A DNA stretch of 64,000 nt, taken from positions 19,635,745 through 19,699,744 of the forward strand of contig OY848917.1 in the NCBI GenBank assembly GCA_963693285.1, written 5' to 3'. Positions 1 to 10,104 of this stretch are shown one piece after another. This stretch comes from Xestospongia muta. Taxonomy: Eukaryota > Porifera > Demospongiae > Haplosclerida > Petrosiidae. The notes under the pieces were generated by a model that saw nothing but the letters and a program-made list of their open reading frames with translations, searched no databases and was not told the origin of the DNA. The translations under genes and the position numbers were made by a program. Each line of letters starts with the position of its first letter. Position 1 is the first letter of the stretch.

Positions 1-352
1 TAAGTTTTGAAGGTATATGCGAGTTTAGTGTGAAAGTTACTAAGGTGTGACTAATTAAGGTGGGTGTGACTTTTACCAACATATGAATCCTATAATAACA
101 ACCAACTATCCTAGGACATATTTGGTAGTCCTTGGCTACTTAGATTTGGTAAATATATGTACATTTACATGTACTTTCTTAAGTATCTCATCCCAGTATT
201 GGGATGCTCTGAACAAAAGTGGCAGTACCGGACATGTATGATACTGTATATATATAATATAAATACAAACTATTACACTCTATCTGTCTAGCAGTCAAAT
301 AGAATGACCAACTGTATGAGAAATGAGTTATTTTATGAGAATTATTATTAGA

Positions 353-889
353 GTAGTCTATACAAGATGGGGTCAAACTATTTATCCTCAAGATAAGGCA
401 CTCAGTTATTATTATAGTCATTGTACTGCTGGTACTCACTATACTCACTTTAGTGGAGAAAATTATCTCTGTCTACCTGATAATCCTGAATAATTACCTA
501 CTGAGGCAGGGGCATATAACAATAGAGCTTATTTCTATGGAACAGAATATGACAACCCAATTGGTTCAATGAATAGTCTTCATAATCATAATGTACCCTG
601 TGCAATATGCTATGCTAGTAATAGAGTATCATTATTAATGATACCTGCTAAGTTGACCTGTCCTACTAATTGGACAACGGAATATCAAGGTTATCTAATG
701 GCTGAACAGGATGGTCATAAACAAAACTTTATGTTCGAATGTGTTGATAAGAATGCACAAGCTATTCCTGGAGGAGCTAAGAACATAGATGGAGTTTTAT
801 TCTATAACGTTGAAACAAAATGTGTTGGAATACTCTGTCCTCCTTATGATGAACAAAGAGAGTTAACACGTGTTGTGCGTACTAAATAA
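353..889 (+). pseudogene. Short-chain collagen C4-like fragment with an in-frame stop
   Basis: This stretch reads in one frame as the C-terminal non-collagenous domain of the collagen-like protein encoded intact at 5863-6765. It runs from VVYTRWGQT to the terminal RVVRTK. There is an in-frame TAA at 491-493, just after LCLPDNPE, where the intact copy has Tyr. No signal peptide or Gly-X-Y segment precedes it; upstream sequence loses similarity at about 350. The part after the stop is open (569-889) and still keeps the cysteine-rich NVPCAICYA and VGILCPPYDEQ segments. It is best read as a 5'-truncated pseudogene; expression of the downstream half cannot be excluded. Confidence 0.75.
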
Positions 890-892
890 TAG

Positions 893-1310
893 TTATTGTA
901 TGATTTTTGTTGTTTGATTATATCTCTAGGAGTACATAAAAAATAGTTTAATGTGTGTATTATCACTGATCATGAAGTTTACTAACCTTTACTTACTAAT
1001 ATTCTAAACTCTATCATAATTATAGAGGAGATATCATAACAATAGATAATTGATCTAAGCCACAACAGATAACCTAAAGATGGGAAAGTTTATATGTGGG
1101 AACACCTGCTGCTGACCTGTTGTTGTTGTTGTGAATGGACAAAGGATTTATCTAAAGTCTAAAGTACTAGTAGCAACTGTAACATATTCTTATGAGTATA
1201 TAAAGTTTAGGGTATGAGGAAAGGAAAGGTTTGAAGCTATACATCATTACAAGAAACATCAATACCATAGGCAGTTAAGTGTCTTCCTCACCCCTTCTAC
1301 ATAAAACAGA
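893..1310. repeat. Duplicated 3' flank of collagen-like unit, copy 1
   Basis: This follows the pseudogene at 353-889 and is closely similar to 2775-3190, which follows the second copy. Shared landmarks are 'TGTGTATTATCACTGAT', 'CTAACCT..ACTTA', 'CTCTATCATAATTATA' and 'AAGATGGGAAAGTTTAT', in the same order. It carries no convincing coding sequence. It shows that genes and 3' flanks were duplicated together. Confidence 0.7.
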
Positions 1311-1489
1311 GCAAACTACCGTAAGGATACTAATTTTCGAGGGTTTAAATTTTTGTGTTTTTTAAATGTTGCTTTATTATTTAAATTTTATGGGTATTAA
1401 ATTTCGTGTTTAGTGGATTTGAGGTATTAATTAATGGGTGTGGTATGGGACACATGTCATGAACACAAGCGTAATTTAGTCAAGTCAGG

Positions 1490-1765
1490 TGTCACTTAAT
1501 TTACTGTGCATTATCAGTGATTGTGTCTTTTGCATTACTTCAAGAAATTTGTCTATTTGTTATTAACATATGGTTAGAAATTTACTAACCTGTACTTATT
1601 GATATATTCTGTACTCTATCATAATTATAAAAGTGAAATTATATCTATGGGGATCAATGAACTAAGTGACAATAGAAGACCTAAAATGACAACGTTTACA
1701 TATGGGTACACCTCCTGACATTGAAAAGACAGATTTATCAAAGTTCTAAAGTAGAATATAAGACA
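1490..1765. repeat. Orphan copy of the collagen-unit 3' flank
   Basis: This region matches the same 3' flank module, most closely the version at 6820-7090 (both have the 'CAAGAAATTTGT' stretch, then 'CTCTATCATAATTATAAA'). No collagen-like coding sequence lies directly before it, so it probably marks a lost gene copy. The stretch 1311-1490 holds nothing I recognise. Confidence 0.55.
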
Positions 1766-1880
1766 TTCTAATGTGTATTGGTTGTAACATTCAGTGTTAT
1801 CTGACAATATATTTCAATGAACAATCCAGACCAGTCTTTCATAGCCAAATGCTACTGTGTGCCTGATTATTTGACCAAAG

Positions 1881-2769
1881 ATGAACAAAAAGTTCACAAT
1901 ACTTCTCTTCCTCATTACAAATGTTTTGACCTCTATATCAGAAGCTACAAATGACAGTAAGTATATTTTACATCACAGCTAGTCATTATTGTACTCCTGT
2001 AGATGCTAATAATCCTCTAATAAAACGTAGTATTCACGCTAACACTACTAACTGACTGTGGTAAGTCTCAATATCTTCATATATTAAGAGGTCGTGATGG
2101 TACTCCTGGAAGAGATGGTAGAGATGGTAGAGATGGAAAAGATGGACAACGTGGTCTCCTTGGAAATAGAGGACCTCAAGGACTAAAAGGAGACATAGGT
2201 CCTACAGGACCAATAGGACCTATTGCTGGGGGAGTTGTCTATACAAGATGGGGTCGAACTATTTGCCCTCAAGATAAAGGGACTCAGTTATTGTACAGTG
2301 GTCGTACAGCTGGTACTCTCAATATCCAGTCTGGTGGAGGAGCTAACTATCTATGTCTACCTGATAATCCTGAATATTTAGCTACCCAGGCAGGGACAAG
2401 TAACCATAGAGCTTATCTTTATGGAACAGAATATGAGAGCCCAATTGGTTCACTGAATGGTCTTCATAATCATAATGTACCCTGTGCAATATGCTATGCT
2501 AGTAATAGAGTATCATTATTAATGATACCTGCTAAGTTGACCTGTCCTACTAATCGGACAATGGAATATCAAGGTTATTTAATGGCTGAATATCATGTTC
2601 ATAAACATAACTCCGTGTTTGTATGTGTTGATAAGAATAAAGAACTACTCCTGGAGGAGCTAAGGACACAAATGGTGCTATATTCTTCCCAGTTGAAACA
2701 AAATGTGTTGGACTACTCTGTCCCCCTTATGATGAACAGAAAGAGTTAGCATGTGTTGTGTGTACTAAA
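1881..2769 (+). pseudogene. Short-chain collagen C4-like pseudogene, frameshifted
   Basis: The copy starts at 1881 with a plausible signal peptide (MNKKFTILLFLITNVLTS). It has the propeptide region with ANNPLIKRS, a Gly-X-Y block (GRDGTPGRDGRD..), and the C-terminal domain. Relative to the intact copy it has a frame break near 1957-1978, a 2-nt loss near 2055 that creates TGA, and a 1-nt loss near 2639. The last one ends the open frame early at 2749, out of register. Most of the domain is open at 2291-2749. Three independent breaks make a functional product unlikely, unless the first is spliced out as a 22-nt intron, which I do not believe. Confidence 0.75.
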
Positions 2770-2774
2770 TATAA

Positions 2775-3192
2775 GTTATTGTGTGATTTTTGTTGCTTGA
2801 TTATATCTCTAGGAGTACATAAAAAATAGTTTAATGTGTGTATTATCACTGATTGTGAAATTTACTAACCTGTACTTATTAATATTCTAAACTCTATCAT
2901 AATTATAAAGTTGATATCATAACAACAGATCAATGAACTAAGCCACAATAGATGATCTAAAGATGGGAAAGTTTATTTATGGAAACACCCCCTGACCTGT
3001 TGCTATTGAATAGACAAAGGATGGATCTAAAGTCTAAAGTACTAGTAGCAACTGTAACATATTCTTATGAGTATATAAAGTTTAGGAGAAAAAAAAGGTT
3101 TGAAGCTATACATCATTTCAAGAAACATCAATACCATATGGCAGTTAAGTGTCTCCGTCCTCCTTACATTTGCTATTATCAAAAGAATTAGT
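2775..3192. repeat. Duplicated 3' flank of collagen-like unit, copy 2
   Basis: Near-copy of 893-1310, following the second collagen-like pseudogene. The small open frame at 2979-3191 lies inside this noncoding module and is not supported as a gene, because the equivalent stretch in the other copy is not open. Confidence 0.65.
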
Positions 3193-3852
3193 ACCTACTG
3201 TACACCAGATCAATAATGCTTCACTCTCTCACCACTTCAATAGCCATGTTCCTATATTTGTGCCCAAGGATAACTGAAAATCCAGCCTCGTTTTTTCACA
3301 ATTTTGTGTGGCCTTGCCCCTGAGCCCAAATATCATAATATAAGGTGACTTGTCATCCTATGACAATTTTCTAAAGCTAAAGAGGTCCAAATGTCACCTA
3401 CATGTAAATGTCACATCAATCCTCTTAGTAATAATTAAGAAAAAATGAAAAAAGTGCCTTAAATCTATACTTCCATGTGCTTTGTGTTTTCTTATTACAA
3501 TTAGATGACTCTGAGACTCCACTTATAATTATCTAAGACCTAATATAAATAACAGTTTAGTGAATGCTTTTACCCTCCTCCTAGCAGGAACAGATCAATA
3601 CCATGTGTAAACTAGAGAACAATCATTATAAAATGTACAATAAAGGATTCTATTCATAAGACAAAAGTACACACTCTAATGTAAACTTTCTCATCAACAG
3701 TTCACTAAAGATATCTTTACTAATGTAAACCAAATTGACAAAGACATATGGATATCAGATGATGTACTTTTAATATCCAGTGTACTACAGACAGTTTGTG
3801 AACAATTCAAACATTGCAGAAGTTTGTCTCCTAGTTTGAATTAATCTTATGT
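3193..3852. other. Intergenic, with a partial copy of a local repeat
   Basis: No gene is visible. The part 3345-3520 is similar to 4500-4640 and 5255-5400, recognisable by 'GGTCCAAATGTCAC' followed by 'CATCAATCCTCT' and a shared AT-rich stretch. It is therefore a third, degraded copy of the module that supplies the tail of the ORF at 4905-5435. Confidence 0.4.
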
Positions 3853-4085
3853 GAATTAGAGTAAAGTTGACCCTTTAACAAAAAGGGTCACAAAAACAGA
3901 ATAACCTTTAAGCTGCCAATTCAGGGTGTCCTTAACAAAAATATTGAATTGTATACAATGATGTTTAAGAAAACTGACAATATAGAAAAAAGATTCAAAT
4001 TTTAAATTACAATGAACAAATTGGAAATTTTCACGATCATACCCAGTCAGGTGGAGGAGTTAGTTACTGTATAAAGAATAGTGCA
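3853..4085 (+). pseudogene. Vestige of a collagen-like gene: promoter plus start
   Basis: 3855-4013 is similar to the upstream regions of the copies at 4895 and 5863, including TGACC..GGGTCA at 3868-3890. An ATGAACAAATTGGAAATT start at about 4012 follows. After a few codons the sequence jumps to a piece of the C-terminal domain (ACCCAGTCAGGTGGAGGAG, matching TQSGGGANY). The signal peptide, collagen block and most of the domain have been deleted, so this is a relic. Confidence 0.55.
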
Positions 4086-4284
4086 ATTTTTTTTCTTGGT
4101 AAATGGTTTAGGAGTATATAATATATAACTCATCCTCTTATACTTATGACTGAATAGACTTTGATTCTTTGAAACTTTAGACTTCCTTTGTTAATTTCAA
4201 TGTTTAAAATGATTCTAAATTCCAGCAATTTTTACCTCCAAACATTTCAGACTTTGCTTGACAAAGCAGACATTTTATTCAACA

Positions 4285-4682
4285 CTTATTAAACAACTCA
4301 AATAAAGCACAAACTGTAATTGGATTTTCTACAAATGTTTTGAACTATTTCACTTTTAAGGTTATTTATTCCCTAATAACAAGTATTTTACAAATTACTT
4401 TGTTATAAAGAGTTGTTTGCCAAGAACACTATTCAAATTACTGATCACTATTCAAATTACTATTCAAATTACTGATGATTGAGTCCACCAGGGGGTTTAA
4501 TCATCCTGAGATAGCCTTCCAAAGTGAAGGATGTCCAAATGTCACATATACGTAACATCAGTTCTCTAACAAAAAGTCATAATAGAGTACTATAATAATA
4601 ATAGAGTACTATAAAACTATCATTGTTTTGTCATAACAATTAGAGAACACAATTACACCACTATATTTATCCAGTTAACATA
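4285..4682. repeat. Unlinked copy of the tail module of the ORF at 4905-5435
   Basis: This region is strongly similar to 5095-5420, for example 'GCACAAACT.TAATTGGATT', 'GTTTGCCAAGAACACTATTC' and 'GTCCAAATGTCACATATAC'. Here the open frame is broken and no signal peptide precedes it. It also contains a short local triplication of 'ACTATTCAAATTACT' at about 4430-4475. Confidence 0.6.
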
Positions 4683-4894
4683 AGATAGTGTCTCACTTTT
4701 AACTTGTCTGTATGTGTAATTCAAGATTGACCTCTTAACAGAGATGGGTCACAAAAATTGATATAACTATTGTGTGTGTAAACGCTGATCAAAATGTCCT
4801 TATCAATGCTTATTAAGCATATTGCTTGCCATCAAAAAGTATAAAAATCCAAGAAACAGACAACACAGAACATAGCTTCAAGTCTTAAACTACA
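4683..4894 (+). promoter_or_regulatory. Conserved upstream region with TATA box
   Basis: About 210 bp is nearly identical to 5650-5862, upstream of the intact collagen-like gene. It includes a TATA-like TATAAAAAT at 4840-4848, about 55 nt before the ATG at 4895. It also contains the spaced half-sites TGACCT (4728) and GGGTCA (4746). Conservation in several copies of the cluster suggests a functional core promoter. Confidence 0.5.
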
Positions 4895-4904
4895 ATGAAT
4901 AAAT

Positions 4905-5435
4905 ATGATTTCTATTTTTCTCTGTCTGTATTTCATTGTGAGCTGTATAACAGCAACTGATGACAACAGTAAGTCCTTACTCAATAACAACTATTCATCA
5001 ATGTACTCTTATACTCATGTAGATGCTAATAATCCTCTAATAAAACGTAGTGCTACTACTAACACTACTGACGGTGATTGTGATAACTCATCTAAAGCAC
5101 AAACTATAATTGGATTTTCTACAAATGTTTTGAACTATTTCATTTTCAAGGTTATTTATTCCCTAATAACAAGTAATTTACAAAATTACTCTGTGATAAA
5201 GAGTTGTTTGCCAAGAACACTATTCAAACTAGTGATAATGTCAATGAATCCAACAGGGTGCTTAATCATCCTAAGACAGCCTTCCAAAATTAAGGAAGTC
5301 CAAATGTCACATATACATAACATGATCAGTCCTCTAACAAGAAGCAATAGTAAGTACTCTAAAGCTATCATTAAAGGACTTTTATGTTTTGTCATAACAA
5401 CTAAAGAACTCAGCAAACCACTAATTGTTATATAG
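4905..5435 (+). CDS. Chimeric secreted ORF: collagen-like leader, unrelated tail
   Basis: The ATG homologous to the intact gene's start is at 4895, but 2 nt are missing after it. That frame is lost and the open frame starts at the next ATG (4905). Residues 1-18 form the same hydrophobic signal peptide (MISIFLCLYFIVSC). The following propeptide-like stretch is shared with the intact protein, including ANNPLIKRS, a possible KR processing site. After about residue 63 the Gly-X-Y and C-terminal domains are replaced by about 110 residues of unfamiliar sequence, including a hydrophobic stretch and a few Cys. That tail is encoded by a repeat module also present at 4285-4682. It could be a new secreted protein or a decayed duplicate that is open by chance. 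I do not recognise the tail. Confidence 0.45.
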   Translation: MISIFLCLYFIVSCITATDDNSKSLLNNNYSSMYSYTHVDANNPLIKRSATTNTTDGDCDNSSKAQTIIGFSTNVLNYFIFKVIYSLITSNLQNYSVIKSCLPRTLFKLVIMSMNPTGCLIILRQPSKIKEVQMSHIHNMISPLTRSNSKYSKAIIKGLLCFVITTKELSKPLIVI

Positions 5436-5649
5436 TTAAGAATGATTTACTAAATACTACTACTATCCTGAATATATATATATCCTGAATATATGTATCA
5501 ATCAATTGCTCAGAAACATATCAATATCTCAAGATGTAAATCAGAGAACAATGACATTCAAGTAAATACACTAAACTTTAATATAAACTTTCCCATTGAG
5601 AGTTCACTATTAACTTGTTTGCCAATGTAAACCAAATTGACATTTCATA
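5436..5649. other. Short intergenic stretch
   Basis: AT-rich, with a small 'ATATATATATCCTGAATATA' repeat near 5471-5490. Nothing else is recognised. Confidence 0.4.
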
Positions 5650-5862
5650 ACATAGTGTCTCCACTTTTAACTTGTCTGTATGTGTAAATCAAGATTGACC
5701 TCTTAAAAGAAATGGGTCACAAAAATTGATATAACTATTGTGTATGTAAATTCTGATCAAAATGTCCTTATCAAAGCTATTAAACATATTGCTTGTCATC
5801 AAAAAAGTATAAAAATCCAAGAAACAGACAACACAGAACATAGCTTCAAGTCTTAAACTACA
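5650..5862 (+). promoter_or_regulatory. Promoter region of the intact collagen-like gene
   Basis: The TATA-like TATAAAAA is at 5808-5815, about 48-55 nt before the ATG. Upstream, TGACCT (5696) and GGGTCA (5714) form an everted pair preserved in the copies at 4728-4751 and 3868-3890. The whole 210 bp is conserved with 4683-4894. Confidence 0.5.
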
Positions 5863-6765
5863 ATGAATAAATGGATGATTTCTATTTTTCTCTGTCTGTA
5901 TTTCATTGTGAGCTGTATAACAGCAACTGATGACAACAGTAAGTCCTTACTCAATAACAACTACTTGTCAATGTACTCTTATATTCCTGTAGATGCTAAT
6001 AATCCTCTAATAAAACGTAGTATTCACACTAACACTACTAACTGTGATTGTGATAAGTCACAAAATCTTCATATGTTAAGAGGTCGTGATGGTACTCCTG
6101 GAAGAGATGGTAGAGATGGTAGAGATGGTAAAGATGGAAAACATGGTCTCCCTGGAATTAGAGGACATCAAGGACTCAAAGGAGATGTAGGTCCTACAGG
6201 ACCAATAGGACCTATTGCTGGAGGAGTTGTCTATACAAGATGGGGTCGAACTATTTGCCCTCAAGATAAAGGGACTCAGTTATTATACAGTGGTCGTACT
6301 GCTGGTAGTCACTTTACTCAGTCTGGTGGAGGAGCTAACTATCTATGTCTACCTGATAATCCTGAATATTTAGCTACCCAGGCAGGGGCAAGCAATTGGC
6401 GAGCTAATCTTTATGGAACAGAATATGAGACTAATGTTGGTTCACTGAGTGGTCTTCACAATCATAATGTACCCTGTGCAATATGCTATGCTAGTAATAG
6501 AGTATCATTATTAATGATACCTGCTAAGTTGACCTGTCCTACTAATTGGACAATGGAATATCAAGGTTATTTAATGGCTGACTACCACGGTCATAAACGC
6601 AACTCCATGTTCGAATGTGTTGATAAGAATGCACAAGCTATTCCTGGAGGAGCTAAGGACACAAATGGTGCTTTATTCTATAACGTTGAAACGAAATGTG
6701 TTGGAATACTCTGTCCTCCTTATGATGAACAAAGAGAGTTAGCATGTGTTGTGTGTACTAAATAA
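5863..6765 (+). CDS. Short-chain collagen C4-like protein, intact
   Basis: Uninterrupted 300-residue protein in a single exon. Residues 1-20 are a signal peptide (MNKWMISIFLCLYFIVS..). A possible dibasic processing site (LIKRS) is near residue 51. Uninterrupted Gly-X-Y triplets run from about 74 to 118 (GRDGTPGRDGRDG..GPTGPIG). A C-terminal cysteine-rich non-collagenous domain follows from about 121 to the end, with Cys near 132, 162, 205, 208, 225, 252, 279, 284, 295 and 298. This layout matches the sponge and invertebrate 'short-chain collagen C4-like' family, thought to form extracellular matrix trimers. The start is supported by a TATA box 50 nt upstream and by the same ATG in sister copies. 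It is the only complete member in the window. Confidence 0.85.
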   Translation: MNKWMISIFLCLYFIVSCITATDDNSKSLLNNNYLSMYSYIPVDANNPLIKRSIHTNTTNCDCDKSQNLHMLRGRDGTPGRDGRDGRDGKDGKHGLPGIRGHQGLKGDVGPTGPIGPIAGGVVYTRWGRTICPQDKGTQLLYSGRTAGSHFTQSGGGANYLCLPDNPEYLATQAGASNWRANLYGTEYETNVGSLSGLHNHNVPCAICYASNRVSLLMIPAKLTCPTNWTMEYQGYLMADYHGHKRNSMFECVDKNAQAIPGGAKDTNGALFYNVETKCVGILCPPYDEQRELACVVCTK

Positions 6766-7335
6766 ACGTTATTGTGTGATTTTTGGATTTTGTTTATTAC
6801 CTATAGAGCACATAACATTTAGTTTACTATGTGTATTATCACTGATTGTGTATCTTCCCTTACTCCAAGAAATTTGTTCATTCATTATTAACAAACAATA
6901 AAGAAATTCATTAACCTGTACTCATTAATATTATTAACTCTATCATAATTATAAAGATGAAATGAAAACAATACATCAGTGAACTAAGCCACAACAGATA
7001 ACTTAAAGATGACAAAGTTTATATATGGGAACACACCATGGCCTGTTGTTATTGAAAGGACAATTAATGTATTAAACCTTCGAAGTAGCATATAAAAAAT
7101 GAGGGGTTAGGGAAATAATAACTATAATGAACTTATTAATATTCTTATTAATATTCTAAATTCAAACATAATTATAAAGGTGAAATTATATCATTGAACT
7201 AAACCACAACAGATGACCTAAATATAGGGGGAAAGTTCAGATGTGGAAACCTCTCCTCATCTACTGATAATGAATGGATCAAAAAAATGAGGAAAGAATA
7301 TTTATAGACTTTGAAGATATATTGAATCTCATAAG
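6766..7335. repeat. 3' flank modules after the intact collagen-like gene
   Basis: 6820-7090 is the fourth copy of the 3' flank module. 7120-7335 carries a further, more diverged repeat of the same landmarks ('AATTATAAAGGTGAAATTATATC', then 'ACCTAAA.AT..GGGAAAGTT'). No coding sequence is recognised. Confidence 0.5.
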
Positions 7336-8199
7336 ATCACTTTAGGAACCATATGCCAACATTTAAGTTAAGTATATCTCTCACAGTTTCTACATAAATC
7401 ATGTATAAAGAACAAAAACTAGAAGAGACTATAAAAAGCACTTTACAAAAAATGAACAACAGTGACCTGTACAAATTAATAAATTAATAAACTAAAAAAT
7501 GTTATTGTGTAATTTGTTTTCTTGTTACTCAAGTTGTATGTCACTATTCATTAGTTCACTGTGTATTAACACTTTAAAATAAATTTTTGACTTATTACAT
7601 TCACAGTATTCAGCATTTAGAGTTTTAGTGAATTAGAACTGGTATATCAATTGTATGGTATAATCAATAATCACAACTCGTAGTTCTGGTGAATTATGTT
7701 ATTGTTATAGATCATTTATGTCAACAAGTCGATGAGAAATATATCGTCCATCAAATGGTTACCAACAATTGATATAACTATACTATGAAGTTCTATCATG
7801 AATCTTGAGACAATTTATGCAAAATGTGCTATAAATCCTATAAGTGGCTATAAGTGATCAAGAAAGTAAAATGACTCCAACAGACAGGGGAAGGACGACA
7901 ATAACAACAAAACAATGAGTATACCAGAGAAGTGTTGTTGGTAGACTCATATATATTACACTTTCTTAAATTATACAGAAATAGTCTAGTATTAACCATT
8001 ATCAGATTTAAATACACAATATATTTGATGTATTAAGTTACGCAACAACACATGTATATATCTAGTAGGAATACTTATAATACATAAGTTGATAAACATA
8101 TAAATTACAAATCCAGGGCAGTTCATCAGTGATACGCTTAGCAGTACTATGGCCTCCAAATTATATATGGGTACTTCATCTTTCTAGAAATCCTTGGAG
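7336..8199. other. Intergenic, nothing recognised
   Basis: AT-rich sequence without credible ORFs or clear repeats. It separates the collagen cluster from the retroelement. Confidence 0.4.
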
Positions 8200-8377
8200 C
8201 CCTCCCAGGAGCTGATCGACTAGAGCATATTCCCACCTTTCAACAGGCAAATGATGTGGCAACCTCCCCTCTAGCTATGGGCTAGGTCAGCAGACAGAGT
8301 CTGCCAGGTTCATCGACCATGCCCTCTAGTACAGATGTCACAATTGATCTCCTGGGGACACTGCTGTCCCTCAAAGA

Positions 8378-9050
8378 TTGGTTAAGAATAAAGACTTTGT
8401 TGACATATCAGAGTTCCTTCTGGGCACAAAGCAGGTGGCAGATATGAATGCACAGTTACCAACTCAAAGAGAAGGCCTCCAATGTAGCCTAGTCACAGAC
8501 ATTTTAATATGGCTAGAGAGTTTTGTGACCCTAGCCTCGTCATCACATCAAACATCCAGACAAAGAACCCCAACTTTTTGTTTACGTCAGGACAATTGTC
8601 CAAACCAGTATGAACTTTGAGGACCTGGCATGGGTCTCCTATGACACTAACTTCAGGAGACAAGTAGTGAACCAGACGTCTTGGGATTGGGACAAAGTCA
8701 ACCCACCAATGTTCAACGAGGCCTTCTGCAACAGAGTAAAAGTGAACCCTTGTTCTAACTTCTAAAAGCACTGCCTATCTGACCAGCATGAATTTCAGAA
8801 CTGCCCTCTGGCACCACCCATCACAGCGAAAGCCTGGCAGCTACAGGCAGGGTCCTGCCCACTTGGCAATTGGCTTAATCAAAGCTCCAATCAGGTTGAA
8901 TTTTGCTGTCTATTTAACAATGCAGATTGCAAATATACTGTTATCTATTCTCTGTACCATCAGCACCCTCACGTGGCATTACAGTGTTCGATGCATCGTT
9001 GCACTCTCTTGGCTTCACCTCCACAAGCAGGCACTCCAAGGATCACTCTA
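8378..9050 (+). pseudogene. DIRS-type gag-like relic
   Basis: One frame gives LLGTKQVADMNAQLPT. Another gives VRTIVQTSMNFEDLAWVSYD, then FRRQVVNQTSWDW and FNEAFCNRVK. A third gives a Cys/His-rich tail with spacing like the zinc-knuckle-like end of DIRS gag proteins. The W-x-x-YD-x-x-FR pattern is characteristic of these elements from family knowledge. The frame changes at about 8560-8600 and again near 8770. Confidence 0.55.
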
Positions 9051-9284
9051 AAACTGTAACAAGACTACTACACCTACCTAGGTTAAAACTAGTGACTAGT
9101 ATTATCACGTATCACTTGAGTTACTATGGTAATACTACGATCGGCTCCAAATGTATTCAACGCTGTAGCAAACGTACTCGAATGGTGTTTTCATTACAGA
9201 GGTGTAACTCACGTGGATCACTAGCGGGATAATTTTGTGACAATGGGACCATCTGCCTCTTCAGCATGTGTCAGGAACAAGAGG

Positions 9285-10060
9285 TGTCAGCCACCCTGGG
9301 AGTACCTCTAGCCAAGAACAATGTGAAGACCTCTCACAAGTGCTAACCTTTCCAGGTATAGAAATAGACACTTAAGAAGGTTATGTTATGATTACTACAA
9401 GAAAACCTTTTGAGAGTGCAGACAATTCTGACTCAATGGAGGAATAAACAATAGTGGTGGAGGCGGGAATTGGAATCATTAGTCAGTCTGCTTCACCATG
9501 CAGCTAAGGTAATTGCTCCTGGACAGTTGATTTTACATGGTATGATTGCTCTCCTCAAGTACATCAGCCACAAAACCATCATATCCAACTGAACAAGGAG
9601 TTTAGAGCTGATCTATACTGGTGGTTGACATTTGTGGAAACTTGAAATGGAATATCCACCCTACTTCTTCACACCTTTCTACTCAGATACCTCTGATGCA
9701 TTGGACTCCTGGGGTTGTAACAGCCTTTGTAATGACCAATAGTTTTAGCTGTAGTGGCCTACAAGCCACCAGGAGAAACATATCCCATTTAAGGAACTTG
9801 TTCTCATTGTGCTAGCCATGATGGTGTGGGGTCATGAGTGGCATGGCTCAGCCATACATTGTGAGTGTGATAACCAGGCAGTAGTTTACGTCCTTGTGTC
9901 TTACTACATCAGCAAATGGCCTCATGCACCAGCTGAGGTGTTAATTTTTTTGGGAAGTAACGTAAAGACTAACTATTACAGCCTCACATATACCTGGCCG
10001 CATTAATGCACTAGCTGATAACCTGTCTCGTAACAACACTATATCCTTTTCTCACAGGCC
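9285..10060 (+). pseudogene. DIRS-type reverse transcriptase end and RNase H relic
   Basis: The pieces VPLAKNNVKTS, LTFPGIEIDT, LTQWR, LLHHAAKVIAPGQLILHGMI and WWLTFVETW match the thumb and connection of DIRS reverse transcriptases. FYSDTSDALDSWG, PFKELVLIVLAMMVWGHEW and HCECDNQAVVYVL match RNase H. In the RNase H part the early Asp (SDTSD), the Glu of KELV and the Asp of CDN are still visible, although the reading frame is interrupted. The polymerase YxDD part is absent. Confidence 0.6.
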
Positions 10061-10104
10061 CCTGACATGCACAAGACCCCCACATCACTACCTCTGATGG
10101 CCCT

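Noticed and set aside
1957..1978. A 22-nt GT..AG stretch in the second collagen-like copy whose removal restores frame
   Set aside because: Far shorter than any other intron here (46 nt minimum) and the same gene has two further frameshifts; decay is the simpler reading.
8493..8771. Minus-strand ORF of 92 codons
   Set aside because: Antisense shadow of the DIRS gag-like relic, which is recognisable on the plus strand.
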